DNA of 64,000 nucleotides from Collimonas sp. PA-H2. Lineage in GTDB: Bacteria; Pseudomonadota; Gammaproteobacteria; Burkholderiales; Burkholderiaceae_D. Position numbers and translations under genes: made by a program. The notes under the pieces were generated by a model. That model made no database searches and was not told the DNA's origin. It worked only from the letters and a program-made list of their open reading frames with translations. Position 1 is the first letter of the stretch. Each line of letters starts with the position of its first letter. Positions 9,320 through 17,104 of the stretch are shown here, one piece after another. The stretch is taken from the NCBI RefSeq assembly GCF_002564105.1, contig NZ_PDBX01000001.1, positions 62,001 to 126,000 of the forward strand, in the 5' to 3' direction.

Positions 9320-9715
9320 ATGGCCACTTCCATCACGATCCAACAGGCAGCAGCAGCAACCGGACTCAGCGTCCACACTTTGCGCTATTACGAAAAGATA
9401 GGCTTGATAGACCCTATCCCAAGGCAAAGCAATCAGCATCGCTTGTACCGCCAGGAAGACCTGCGCTGGATTGAATTCCTGCTCAGGCTGCGCGCTACCG
9501 GGATGTCGATACAGCAGATGCTGCGTTATGCGGAGCTGCGCAGGCTGGGGGAGCGCCTTGGAAGTGTGTCAGAACGCAAGGCATTGCTGGAACAGCATGC
9601 CGCAGCGCTGGAAGCCGATCTTTTGGTGTTGCAAGACACCCTGGCCATGTTGCGCGGAAAAATCGCGATATACGCCAGCCAGGAAGAACAGCTGAAAGCC
9701 CACGTCGACGCATAA
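9320..9715 (+). CDS. MerR-family transcriptional regulator
   Basis: A 131-residue one-component regulator. The winged HTH is in residues 4-70 (TIQQAAAATGLSVHTLRYYEKIGLI, then the wing RLYRQEDLRWIEFL). A coiled-coil dimerisation helix with Glu/Ala/Leu repeats follows. There is no cysteine-rich C-terminus, so it is not a metal or [2Fe-2S] sensor; it resembles the AdhR/YyaN-like subgroup. I start at the ATG at 9320, which sits at the predicted transcription start of a 19-bp-spacer promoter. An upstream start at 9278 would lie inside the promoter. It shares an operon with the next gene. Confidence 0.88.
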   Translation: MATSITIQQAAAATGLSVHTLRYYEKIGLIDPIPRQSNQHRLYRQEDLRWIEFLLRLRATGMSIQQMLRYAELRRLGERLGSVSERKALLEQHAAALEADLLVLQDTLAMLRGKIAIYASQEEQLKAHVDA

Positions 9716-9732
9716 ACCATAGGGAGCATCAC

Positions 9733-10137
9733 ATGCAACAAAGCACATACGAAAAAGGTCTGCAACGCTTGAAGGAAGTGGACGATATCGCCGGCGAAAA
9801 GGTCATCGACAGCCTGGCCGACATTTCCCCGGACCTGGGACGCTATGTCATCGAATTCGGTTTCGGCGAGATTTATTCGCGTCCAGGACTGACCCTGCAA
9901 CAGCGTGAACTGGCAACGGTAGCGGCGTTGACGGCGATGGGAACGGCGCAGCCGCAGCTTAAGGTGCATCTGGCAGCCGCGCTGAATGTCGGCCTGTCGC
10001 GCCTGGAAATCACTGAAACCATCATACAGATGGCCTTGTACGCCGGCTTTCCGGCGGCATTGAACGGCATGTTTGCAGCCAAGGAGGTATTTGCCGAGCA
10101 TGACCGCGTCGCACAGTCCGAGACCAGCCGGCACTAA
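9733..10137 (+). CDS. Carboxymuconolactone decarboxylase-family protein
   Basis: A 134-residue all-helical protein of the CMD/AhpD-like family. The CMD core covers residues 40-120 (LTLQQRELATVAALTAMG, QLKVHLAAALNVGLSRLEITETIIQMALYAGFPAALNG). The CxxC pair of AhpD peroxidase partners is absent, so it is closer to the decarboxylase-like members, whose substrate is often unknown. GGGAG precedes the ATG. It lies 17 bases behind the MerR gene and is probably transcribed from the same MerR-type promoter. That suggests induction by a small electrophile or aromatic, which is inference. Confidence 0.85.
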   Translation: MQQSTYEKGLQRLKEVDDIAGEKVIDSLADISPDLGRYVIEFGFGEIYSRPGLTLQQRELATVAALTAMGTAQPQLKVHLAAALNVGLSRLEITETIIQMALYAGFPAALNGMFAAKEVFAEHDRVAQSETSRH

Positions 10138-10450
10138 TCGGCAACCGGCTCGCTCCGCTTGATCAGGGCGGAGCCGCAGCACAGATTCCCGGGATGCCAG
10201 CAAACGGTACGGCGCATGCGGTTTTCAAAGCATTCTCGGAAGGATGATCCGGGAAAAATCTGCCTTATGGATACTCGGTAAAGCATCCGGCTGGCAGACC
10301 ATGCGGCCATGGTGGCGGCCCTCGCAGCACGCGTTTGACTCTGCTGTGACTGAAGTCTAAGGGAGCATGGCCGCGGACAGGAAATACCGATTCTGGATAT
10401 GGGTATAAGGAAAAACGATAGCCAGTTTCCTACCAGCAAAACCCTACGTT
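10138..10450. other. Intergenic region with one hairpin
   Basis: About 310 bases between convergent genes. GCTCCGC/GCGGAGC (10152-10158 and 10168-10174, loop 9) can form a hairpin soon after the CMD gene stop. No T-run follows, so it is only a weak terminator candidate. I see no gene in the remainder. Confidence 0.4.
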
Positions 10451-11389
10451 TCAGGGCCGCGTCAGGATCCTTGCATGCAGCCATTCGCCGCTGCGGCACA
10501 ATTCATCGGTCACCTCCAGCACCAGCCGCTCGACTGCCGCCGCCGCGGTGGTCAGCGGAATATTCCTGGAAGCGCACAGCGCCAGCGTGCGCGACATTTT
10601 TTCGCCGCTGATCGAGTAGGCAGTCATTTCGCCACGCTTGATCTCGGGCAGCAAGGGCGCCACCGGCAGGATGGTGGCGCCGATATCGGCCAGGATGGCT
10701 GATTTCATGATCGTCACCGAACTGATCTCGATCACGTTTTCCAGCACTATCCCCGCCGCCCGGGCGACGCTTTCGATGCGCGGACGGACGCCGTGCTGCA
10801 TGCCCGGCAGGATCAGCTTGGCCTTGGCCGCGCGGGCAAAGGTCACCGAGCGGCGCGCCGTCGCATATTGCGAACCGCTGCGCGTGATGAACATCATTTC
10901 CTCTTCCGCCAGCGGCGTGACGGCAAACGAGCCCAGTTGGCCGTCGTCGAACAGCACCGCCAGGTTGATGCGGCCGGTCTTCAGCTGCTCGATCAGGTTG
11001 CCGGTCAGTTCTTCCGTCAGCTGCAGCGAAATGTCCGGATACCTGGCGCGCATCGCCGTCAGCAAAGGCAAGGCCAGGATGCCGGAAACGCTTTGCGGTA
11101 TGCCTAGCGCAACCGTGCCCGTCGGCTTGTCGGTGGACTGCGCAACGGCTGACCTGGCATCGATCACCTGCTTGAGGATGGCCTGCGCGTGCTCATAGAA
11201 AATCTTGCCGGCGTCGGTGGCGAGCACGCCCTGCGCGGAGCGATGCAAGAGTTGCGCGGACAGCTCGTCTTCCAGCTGCTTGATCTGCTGGGTCAGCGCC
11301 GGCTGGGCGATGTGCAAGACACGGGCGGCGCGCGACAGCGATCCGTGATCGACGATGGCGACAAAATAGCGCAGTTGACGCAGCTCCAT
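10451..11389 (-). CDS. LysR-family regulator (Nac-like)
   Basis: A 312-residue LysR regulator. The HTH is in residues 1-60 (MELRQLRYFVAIVDHGSLSRAARVLHIAQPALTQQIKQLE), followed by a periplasmic-binding-protein-like effector domain. The start at 11389 has GAGGT at a proper distance and gives the canonical MELRQLRYF opening; the upstream in-frame start adds 15 non-conserved residues. It diverges from the MFS transporter gene starting at 11595, so it probably controls that transporter. It resembles the nitrogen-assimilation (Nac/CynR) subgroup. The effector is unknown. Confidence 0.9.
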   Translation of the reverse strand: MELRQLRYFVAIVDHGSLSRAARVLHIAQPALTQQIKQLEDELSAQLLHRSAQGVLATDAGKIFYEHAQAILKQVIDARSAVAQSTDKPTGTVALGIPQSVSGILALPLLTAMRARYPDISLQLTEELTGNLIEQLKTGRINLAVLFDDGQLGSFAVTPLAEEEMMFITRSGSQYATARRSVTFARAAKAKLILPGMQHGVRPRIESVARAAGIVLENVIEISSVTIMKSAILADIGATILPVAPLLPEIKRGEMTAYSISGEKMSRTLALCASRNIPLTTAAAAVERLVLEVTDELCRSGEWLHARILTRP

Positions 11390-11594
11390 AAAACGCGGAC
11401 CTCGGTGATGTATGTTGGTAGGCTGACCAGCCACGAACAGTGTAAACGAGTTCGCTCGCCGCGCCCTGAAATCGCCGCATAGCCTTTACACTAGTGTCGT
11501 GTCATGCCTCCGGCTACAATGCATCTCACAAAACCATCGCCAAGCTGAAATTGCGCAGTCGCTTCTTATAACTAAATCAATAAGGCAGAGAGAC

Positions 11595-12902
11595 ATGTCA
11601 GAACCTTCAAGCCCAGCAAACGCTGCCGCCGGCAGCGCCTTCGAAGCCGCCACCTACGCCAAGGTCACCTGGCGCCTGCTGCCGATGCTGTTCCTCTGTT
11701 ACGTCGCCTCCTATCTCGATCGGGTCAACGTCGGCTTCGCCAAGCTGCAGATGCTCAACGACCTGAAGTTCAGCGAAACCGTTTACGGCCTCGGCGCCGG
11801 GATTTTCTTCCTCGGCTACTTCATCTTTGAAATCCCCAGCAACATGATGCTGCACCGGGTCGGCGCCCGGCTCTGGATCGCCCGCATCATGATCACCTGG
11901 GGCATCATCTCCGGCGCCATGATCTTCGTCGACAGCCCGACCAGCTTCTACGCCATGCGCTTCCTGCTGGGCGTGGCCGAAGCCGGCTTCTTCCCCGGCG
12001 TCATCCTCTACCTGACCTACTGGTATCCGGCGCACCGGCGCGGCAAGATGACGGCGCTGTTCATGACCGGGGTGCCGGTCTCCGGTGTCATCGGCGGCCC
12101 GCTGCCGGGCTGGATCATGAAGGCCTTGCCCGGCGTGCATGGGCTGGCGGGCTGGCAATGGATGTTCATCCTGGAGGCGATTCCATCCCTGCTGCTGGGC
12201 GTAGTGGTGATCTTTTACCTGCAAGACCGAATCCGCGGCGCCGCCTGGCTGAGCGAGCAGGAAAAGCAGTTGCTGGAGTCGCAGATCCAGGCTGAAACCA
12301 GCCAGAAGCAAGAAGTGTCGCTAGGCCGGATGTTCGCCAATCCGCGCGTCTGGCTGATGGCGCTGATCTATTTCTGCTTCGTCATGGGCTTGTACGGCGT
12401 CAGCTTCTGGCTGCCGACCATCATCAAGACCACCGGTGTCACCGACACCTTCAACATCGGCTTGCTGACCGCGATTCCCTACGCCACGGCGGCGATCGCC
12501 ATGATCCTGATCGGCCATAGCGCCGACAAGCGGCGTGAACGGCGCTGGCATGTGGCGATCCCGGCAGTGCTGGGCTGCATCGGCCTGATCTTCAGTACCG
12601 TGTACGACCACAATACCTTGCTAGCGATGTCGGCGCTGACGCTGGCCACGGTCGGCATCATTAGCGTGCTGCCGCTGTTCTGGAGCTTGCCGACGGCGTT
12701 TCTCGGCGGTGCCGCGGCCGCAGCCGGGATTGCCTTGATCAACTCGCTCGGCAACCTGGCCGGCTTCGTCAGCCCCTACCTGGTCGGCTGGCTGAAAGAC
12801 CAGACCCACAGCACCAACAGCGGCATGTACGTGCTGGCGGCGTCGCTGCTGCTGGGCGCGGCGCTGACGCTGTCGGTACCGAAACATCTGGTGAACAAAT
12901 AG
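11595..12902 (+). CDS. MFS transporter, anion:cation symporter type
   Basis: A 435-residue inner-membrane permease with 12 predicted TM helices. It has the ACS-family opening (YLDRVNVGFAKLQM, then FFLGYFIFEIPSNMMLHRVGARLWIARIMITWG) and a central cytoplasmic loop around 215-245. Members import organic anions such as tartrate, phthalate, glucarate or hydroxyphenylacetate. The start at 11595 is preceded by AAGGCAGAGAG; an upstream in-frame ATG would add 32 unlikely residues. It is divergent from a LysR gene and followed after 12 bases by a GNAT gene. The substrate cannot be assigned. Confidence 0.9.
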   Translation: MSEPSSPANAAAGSAFEAATYAKVTWRLLPMLFLCYVASYLDRVNVGFAKLQMLNDLKFSETVYGLGAGIFFLGYFIFEIPSNMMLHRVGARLWIARIMITWGIISGAMIFVDSPTSFYAMRFLLGVAEAGFFPGVILYLTYWYPAHRRGKMTALFMTGVPVSGVIGGPLPGWIMKALPGVHGLAGWQWMFILEAIPSLLLGVVVIFYLQDRIRGAAWLSEQEKQLLESQIQAETSQKQEVSLGRMFANPRVWLMALIYFCFVMGLYGVSFWLPTIIKTTGVTDTFNIGLLTAIPYATAAIAMILIGHSADKRRERRWHVAIPAVLGCIGLIFSTVYDHNTLLAMSALTLATVGIISVLPLFWSLPTAFLGGAAAAAGIALINSLGNLAGFVSPYLVGWLKDQTHSTNSGMYVLAASLLLGAALTLSVPKHLVNK

Positions 12903-12914
12903 AAAAGGAAAAGC

Positions 12915-13361
12915 ATGGCAGCAGAAACACAGCTTGAATTCAGGCCGGCAACCAGCGCGGACCTGCCGTTCCTGACAGCGCTGCGCCATGCCACCATGAG
13001 CGAGCACCTGGCGCGGGTGAATGCAGCGCGCGACGACGCCGCGCAACTGGCGCGCATCCTGTTCCAGTTTGAACACGCCCAGATCGTTTCCATCGCAGGC
13101 AAGCAGATCGGATTGCTGAAAGCCTATCGCGAGCCCGGACAATGGTATATCGCCCAGATCCAGATCGCCCCGGAATTCCAGGGACGGGGACTGGGCCGCA
13201 GCATCCTCGATAAGGTGCTGACGCAGGCCAGCAACGACAATTTGCCTACGGTTTTGAGAGTTTTTGACGGCAATCCAGCCAAAAAACTGTATGAAGCTAA
13301 GGGCTTCAAGGAAATCGGCCAGGACGGCGTGGAATGCCTGATGTCCTGCCCGCCTGCCTGA
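12915..13361 (+). CDS. GNAT-family N-acetyltransferase
   Basis: A 148-residue GNAT enzyme transferring acetyl groups from acetyl-CoA. The acetyl-CoA pyrophosphate-binding motif is IQIAPEFQGRGLGRSIL (about residues 80-97), followed by the C-terminal NPAKKLYEAKGFKEIG strand-helix. AAAAGGAAAAG precedes the ATG, and the gene trails the MFS gene by 12 bases, so the two are probably cotranscribed. The acceptor substrate is unknown. Confidence 0.88.
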   Translation: MAAETQLEFRPATSADLPFLTALRHATMSEHLARVNAARDDAAQLARILFQFEHAQIVSIAGKQIGLLKAYREPGQWYIAQIQIAPEFQGRGLGRSILDKVLTQASNDNLPTVLRVFDGNPAKKLYEAKGFKEIGQDGVECLMSCPPA

Positions 13362-13400
13362 ACGCCCGCTCCGCCTCGACGGCCCCAGCTGCGCGCCCCG

Positions 13401-13470
13401 ATCATTCCCGCGAACGCGGGAATCCTTGTTACGGCCGCCAACATGGGTCCCCGCGTTCGCGGGGACGACG
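13401..13470. repeat. REP-like double hairpin, copy 1
   Basis: Two GC-rich palindromes in inverted orientation: TCATTCCCGCGAACGCGGGA at the left and CCCCGCGTTCGCGGGG at the right, joined by a ~20-base linker. A second copy with the same layout lies at 34053-34120. This is a bacterial interspersed mosaic-type repeat in the intergenic space behind the GNAT gene. Confidence 0.75.
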
Positions 13471-13535
13471 CACAACTTGGTCTTTCGCTAAAAAAATCGC
13501 AAAGTACTTGCATTCGAAGCCGCCTTGGATAATAA

Positions 13536-13562
13536 TTTAAATGAGAATCATTACTATTTAAA
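13536..13562 (+). promoter_or_regulatory. Fur box upstream of small unknown gene
   Basis: AATGAGAATCATTA (13540-13553) matches 13 of 14 bases of the classical Fur core AATGATAATCATTA and is framed by TTTAAAT and ATTTAAA arms. It lies just downstream of a plausible promoter (TTGCAT at 13508, TAATAA at 13530) and 23 bases before the ATG at 13586. Fur-iron repression of the downstream gene is therefore likely. Confidence 0.75.
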
Positions 13563-13585
13563 GTCAAGCGACCAAGGAGTATTTG

Positions 13586-13909
13586 ATGATTAGTACGCGC
13601 GATGCAACAGACGGCCCGGCCGACAACTACCGTACCCCGCCAGAGCTCCTGATCTCAGCGGTTTTGCACTTGATATCGCAATACAATATGCATAATCTGG
13701 CGACCGACGCCTGCGTGCAGTCGGCGCGCACCATTGAACGGCATCTGCGTACCCTGTCCGACTGGCCGGAACTGGCGCCGGTGCTGCGCGCCACTTGCCA
13801 GCAGCTGTCGGAGCAATGGACCTCGATGATTGAACGAGCGTTGCCTAAACAGAAAAACGAGCGCTCGGCCTTTATCACGCGCCTGATTTCAGGCACCCGA
13901 GCGCTGTAA
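13586..13909 (+). CDS. Small iron-regulated protein of unknown function
   Basis: I do not recognise this 107-residue protein. It is soluble, helical and has no signal peptide. The core (LLISAVLHLISQYNMHNLATDACVQSARTIERHL) is followed by a helix with WPELAPVLRATCQQLSEQW and a basic tail. AAGGAGT lies 5 bases before the ATG, a strong ribosome site, and a Fur box overlaps the promoter region. It should be expressed under iron limitation. No siderophore, receptor or heme gene lies adjacent. Its single-gene setting suggests a stand-alone iron-stress protein, which is inference. Confidence 0.75.
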   Translation: MISTRDATDGPADNYRTPPELLISAVLHLISQYNMHNLATDACVQSARTIERHLRTLSDWPELAPVLRATCQQLSEQWTSMIERALPKQKNERSAFITRLISGTRAL

Positions 13910-13961
13910 ATGACGAAAGAGCCGAGAAAAGAGCCGGCCCGCCGGCCCTGTCTGATCCGCG

Positions 13962-13984
13962 CGCCGCGGCAGTATGCCGCGGCG
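13962..13984. terminator. Strong hairpin downstream of the Fur-boxed gene
   Basis: CGCCGCGGCA (13962-13971) and TGCCGCGGCG (13975-13984) form a perfect 10-bp stem with a 3-base loop about 50 bases after the stop codon. No T-run follows, so it may stabilise the 3' end rather than act as a true intrinsic terminator. Confidence 0.45.
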
Positions 13985-14038
13985 ACTAAGTATTCCCCGG
14001 GAAGGGAGTAAATCCGTCTCCTGCCCGTTCTGAAATGG

Positions 14039-14201
14039 TAAGGACCCGTTAGGGGATAAGTTGGGCATTTGGGTGGTCATAGCTGGATGCGATGCAAGGT
14101 GCCCGACGCGCTGCAGTGCGAGCACTGCAAGCGGTGGGCAACGCAGCAGCGCGCCAGCTATGGCCGCCCAAATGTTCAAGTTATTCCCTGACGGGTCCTT
14201 A
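14039..14201. mobile_element. 163-bp inverted-repeat element (MITE-like)
   Basis: Two 48-base arms (14039-14086 and 14154-14201) are inverted copies of each other with 7 mismatches, starting TAAGGACCCG and ending CATAGCTGG before the centre. The centre (about 67 bases) itself has smaller complementary parts, so the whole unit could fold into one long hairpin. It contains no credible gene. Such a structure fits a non-autonomous miniature element or a large REP-type unit. I see no target duplication and no second copy in this window. Confidence 0.6.
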
Positions 14202-14454
14202 GCGCCGACGACCTGCCCGTTGCTGACGCTGACCGCTAAGTTTCAGTTCTTGCATCTGACGGAGTGTGTGTCCTTATCGGCATTAGCCAACGCTGTGACG
14301 GTTTCTCCTCCCGCAACAGCGATTAGCCAAGCCGTTTTTTTTGCCGTCTTCCGTGCCTTCCTACACCGCATGGCGCCCTTGTCCTACATTGGAAAGACTG
14401 CCAGCGTCGTATCATCGAGTTGGATGCAATTTCGCCACCCGAAAAGGAATGCAT

Positions 14455-14595
14455 ATGTTTACCACCCTGCACCTGACCCCTATCGTTTCACTGATCGCGG
14501 GCGTACTGATCCTGGCCATTCCACGACTGCTGAACTACATCATTGCGCTGTACCTGATCGTCATCGGCCTGATCGGCCTGTTTGGAACGCGCTGA
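14455..14595 (+). CDS. DUF3096-type small membrane protein
   Basis: A 46-residue hydrophobic micro-protein with two TM helices joined by RLLNY: MFTTLHLTPIVSLIAGVLIL ... IIALYLIVIGLIGLFG. This is the pattern of the DUF3096 family of short inner-membrane proteins, whose function is unknown. AAAAGGAA lies six bases before the ATG. A longer in-frame start exists upstream but lacks a ribosome site and would add non-hydrophobic residues. It stands alone between the inverted-repeat element and the leuA leader. Confidence 0.8.
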   Translation: MFTTLHLTPIVSLIAGVLILAIPRLLNYIIALYLIVIGLIGLFGTR

Positions 14596-14678
14596 GCAGT
14601 ACTCCGCAAAGCATCTATTACCGAAATACAATATTCGTGCGGGAAACAGGCTATTTTGGGCCTGGCGCCAACTCGTGC

Positions 14679-14708
14679 TTGACAAGCCCCGACTTCATCT
14701 CATACATT
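14679..14708 (+). promoter_or_regulatory. Promoter of leuA leader region
   Basis: A perfect -35 TTGACA (14679-14684) and -10 TACATT (14703-14708) with an 18-base spacer. Transcription is expected to begin near 14715, the A of the first leader ATG, so the leader peptide may be translated from a leaderless or near-leaderless message. Confidence 0.65.
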
Positions 14709-14714
14709 AAGGCC

Positions 14715-14822
14715 ATGGCTTCCCCACGCATCCAATCCCGTTCCCTACTACAGCATCCTGGCTTACTGCCGGCAATGCTGCTAGTGCCGCTACTAGCGCT
14801 ATCGCTACTACGCGCACTATGA
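14715..14822 (+). CDS. Putative leucine leader peptide 1 (CTA-rich)
   Basis: A 35-codon ORF in which 12 codons specify leucine and nine of them are the rare CTA, concentrated in its last half (MLLVPLLALSLLRAL). A shorter version could start at 14775. A leucine-codon cluster ahead of leuA is the hallmark of transcription attenuation, where scarce charged tRNA-Leu stalls the ribosome; E. coli LeuL uses the same CUA codon. A tetraloop hairpin (CCCCGT/ACGGGG) follows the stop, then an intrinsic-terminator-like stem at 14893-14920. The peptide product itself is presumably without function. Confidence 0.65.
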   Translation: MASPRIQSRSLLQHPGLLPAMLLVPLLALSLLRAL

Positions 14823-14828
14823 TCTCGA

Positions 14829-14920
14829 CCCCGTTCTGACGGGGGCACCCTGGCAGCAGCACCGCCAAACCAAGAAATCACAGTAGTAAAACTGAAATGC
14901 CGACCAGGCGTTTCAATTTT
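14829..14920 (+). promoter_or_regulatory. Attenuator-like hairpins after leader 1
   Basis: The first stem is CCCCGT-tctg-ACGGGG (14829-14844). The second is TGAAATGCC-gacca-GGCGTTTCA (14893-14915), a 9-bp stem with one G-U pair, followed at once by ATTTT. The second has the form of an intrinsic terminator. CCTGG at 14849-14853 could pair with CCAGG in its loop and arm (14904-14908) and so act as an antiterminator. Pairing was read by eye, not computed. Confidence 0.5.
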
Positions 14921-14935
14921 AAAGAGCCCGATTCC

Positions 14936-15061
14936 ATGTACCGCACTCAGCGCCACCCTTCGCTCTCCCGCAGCACCCTCGCCGCCACCGCCGCGGCACG
15001 CATCTGCTCGCTATCGCTATTCCTGCTAAAGCTAGCGATCGGTTGCCTGGCCTCGCGTTGA
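14936..15061 (+). CDS. Putative leucine leader peptide 2
   Basis: A 41-codon ORF with a second leucine cluster (CTA TCG CTA TTC CTG CTA AAG CTA, codons 26-33) and a stop just before a TTTTTT run. The ribosome site (AAAGAG, 9 bases away) is weak. The CTA codons lie in an ATCGCTA/TAGCGAT stem (15013-15019 and 15033-15039), and the next 12 bases pair with 15077-15088, giving mutually exclusive hairpins. It lies 121 bases before leuA. I read it as a second leucine-sensing leader, perhaps gating leuA translation, less surely than leader 1. Confidence 0.5.
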   Translation: MYRTQRHPSLSRSTLAATAAARICSLSLFLLKLAIGCLASR

Positions 15062-15088
15062 TTTTTTCGAGTGGCAGCCAGGCAACCG
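15040..15088 (+). promoter_or_regulatory. Long-range stem in second leuA leader
   Basis: Bases 15040-15051 (CGGTTGCCTGGC) are perfectly complementary to 15077-15088 (GCCAGGCAACCG). The 25-base loop between them contains the leader 2 stop codon and a TTTTTT run. The left arm directly adjoins the smaller stem over the CTA codons, so ribosome position on leader 2 would decide which structure forms. Confidence 0.5.
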
Positions 15089-15182
15089 CGCCGCCACCGA
15101 CCTGTCCGCTTTCCTGTTTCATCGGCACACGTATCTAGCAAACGTATCCAGCACACTTAACCAGCTCCCAGAGAGGCTTCTC

Positions 15183-16889
15183 ATGATGTTGCAAAACCCC
15201 GCTGTCAAATATCGCCCTTTTCCACCCGTCCCGCTGAGCGATCGCACCTGGCCCAATCAAATCATCAGCGCGCCGCCAATCTGGATGAGCACCGATCTGC
15301 GCGACGGCAACCAGGCATTGATCGAACCGATGGACGCCGCGCGCAAGCTGCGTTTCTTCAAATTGCTGGTGAAAATCGGCCTCAAGGAAATCGAAGTCGG
15401 CTTCCCTTCCGGTTCGCAGACCGACTTCGATTTCGTGCGCCAGCTGATCGAAGAAAAGCATATTCCCGACGACGTCACCATCATCGTTTTGACGCAGTCG
15501 CGCGAAGACTTGATACGCCGCACGGTCGATTCGCTCAAGGACGCCAAGCAAGCCATCGTCCACCTGTACAACCCTATCGCACCGGCCTGGCGCCGCATCG
15601 TGTTCGACAAGAGCCGCGATGAAGTCAAGGAAATCGCCGTCTCCGGCACGCGCCTGATCAAGGAGTTGACCGACGCCCGCCCGGAAACCCAGTGGCGCTA
15701 TGAATATTCGCCGGAAACCTTCAGCATGGCAGAACTGGATTTTTCCAAGGAAGTCTGCGACGCCGTGGTCGACGCCTGGCAAGCCACGCCGGCACGCAAA
15801 GTCATCCTCAACCTGCCGACCACGGTCGAGTGCAGTACGCCGAATGTGTTCGCCGACCAGATCGAATGGATGCACCGCAACCTGGCGCGCCGCGACGCCG
15901 CCATCATCAGCGTCCATCCGCATAATGACCGCGGCACCGGCGTCGCCGCCGCCGAGCTGGCCGTGATGGCCGGCGCCGACCGCGTCGAAGGCTGCCTGTT
16001 CGGCAACGGCGAACGCACCGGCAATGTCGACCTGGTGACGCTGGCCTTGAACTTGTATACCCAGGGCGTCAATCCCGGCCTGGACTTCTCCGATATCGAC
16101 GAAGTGCGCCAGTGCGTCGAAGACTGCAACCAGATTCCGGTCCATCCACGCCATCCGTATGTCGGCGACCTGGTGTTTACCGCCTTCTCCGGCTCGCACC
16201 AGGATGCGATCAAGAAGGGTTTCGCCGCACAGAAGGCCGACGCCATCTGGGAAATCCCCTATTTGCCGATCGACCCGGCCGATCTCGGCCGCAGCTATGA
16301 CGCCGTGATCCGCGTCAACAGCCAGTCCGGCAAAGGCGGCATGGCCTATCTGCTGGAACAGGAATACGGCCTGGAGATGCCGCGCCGCCTGCAGATCGAA
16401 TTCAGCCGGGCGATCCAGAAAGCCGCGGATGCGACCGGCAAGGAAATCGCCGCCAGCGACATCTACAACATCTTCAAGCAGGAGTACCTGGACAAGCAGA
16501 CCCCCTACGTCTACCGCGGCCACCGCATGAGCGATGATTTGAGCCCGGCGCAAGCGGTCAAGATTGAAATCGACATCGTCCGCGACGGCCAGGCGCACAC
16601 CAGCAGCGGCCAGGGCAACGGTCCGATCGACGCCTTCGTCAACGCGTTGGGACTGGACATCAAGCTGATGGATTTCCATGAACACGCGATCAGCGCCGGC
16701 GCCGACGCCCAGGCCGCCAGCTATATCGAGCTGCGCCTGAACGACGCTCCTACCGGCTTTGGCGTCGGCATCGACGCCAATACCTTGACCGCCTCGTTCA
16801 AGGCGATCCTGAGCGCGGTCAACCGGCAGATTGAAATCGCCGGCCAGGCTGCCAACCAGGAGATCGGCAGCAGCGCAGCGGCGGCGTAA
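15183..16889 (+). CDS. leuA: 2-isopropylmalate synthase (long type)
   Basis: A 568-residue enzyme condensing acetyl-CoA with 2-oxoisovalerate, the first committed step of leucine synthesis. The HMGL-like TIM barrel opens with [17 protein letters not shown] (metal and substrate residues), contains the metal site HPHNDRGTG near 240 and GNGERTGN near 275, and is followed by the regulatory LeuA dimer domain (about 440-568) that mediates leucine feedback. The length fits the ~560-residue actinobacterial/proteobacterial subfamily. Tandem ATGs at 15183 and 15186 follow AGAGAGG. Control by leucine at the leader RNA is suggested by two CTA-rich ORFs upstream. Confidence 0.95.
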   Translation: MMLQNPAVKYRPFPPVPLSDRTWPNQIISAPPIWMSTDLRDGNQALIEPMDAARKLRFFKLLVKIGLKEIEVGFPSGSQTDFDFVRQLIEEKHIPDDVTIIVLTQSREDLIRRTVDSLKDAKQAIVHLYNPIAPAWRRIVFDKSRDEVKEIAVSGTRLIKELTDARPETQWRYEYSPETFSMAELDFSKEVCDAVVDAWQATPARKVILNLPTTVECSTPNVFADQIEWMHRNLARRDAAIISVHPHNDRGTGVAAAELAVMAGADRVEGCLFGNGERTGNVDLVTLALNLYTQGVNPGLDFSDIDEVRQCVEDCNQIPVHPRHPYVGDLVFTAFSGSHQDAIKKGFAAQKADAIWEIPYLPIDPADLGRSYDAVIRVNSQSGKGGMAYLLEQEYGLEMPRRLQIEFSRAIQKAADATGKEIAASDIYNIFKQEYLDKQTPYVYRGHRMSDDLSPAQAVKIEIDIVRDGQAHTSSGQGNGPIDAFVNALGLDIKLMDFHEHAISAGADAQAASYIELRLNDAPTGFGVGIDANTLTASFKAILSAVNRQIEIAGQAANQEIGSSAAAA

Positions 16890-17059
16890 ACAGCTGTCTT
16901 TTTAAATCCGCCCGCCGCGGCGATCACGCGACAGGCAGGCATCATGCAGGCTGGGTATTACCGTACTACATGCTTTCATCAGCGCGGCCGGACGTCAGTT
17001 ACCAATGACGGCCCGCCGCGCTATTACTTCTTTTATACGAATAAAAAACCGCAGACGTA

Positions 17060-17088
17060 AAAAAACCGCTACGGATAGCGGTTTTTTC
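17060..17088. terminator. Bidirectional terminator between leuA and azoR
   Basis: AAACCGCTA-cgga-TAGCGGTTT forms a 9-bp stem with A-run and T-run on either side, so it works as an intrinsic terminator in both directions. It lies between the convergent leuA and azoreductase genes. Confidence 0.85.
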
Positions 17089-17104
17089 ATTTCGGCCCGG
17101 TCGA

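Noticed and set aside
10134..10499. A 121-codon minus-strand frame after the CMD gene
   Set aside because: It overlaps the LysR 3' end, has no ribosome site and its translation is Arg/Cys/Ser-rich without structure.
14061..14822. A 253-codon plus-strand frame running through the hairpin element and DUF3096 region
   Set aside because: It overlaps the DUF3096 gene in another frame and passes through non-coding repeat; only its last 36 codons (the leucine leader) have a promoter and a meaningful composition.
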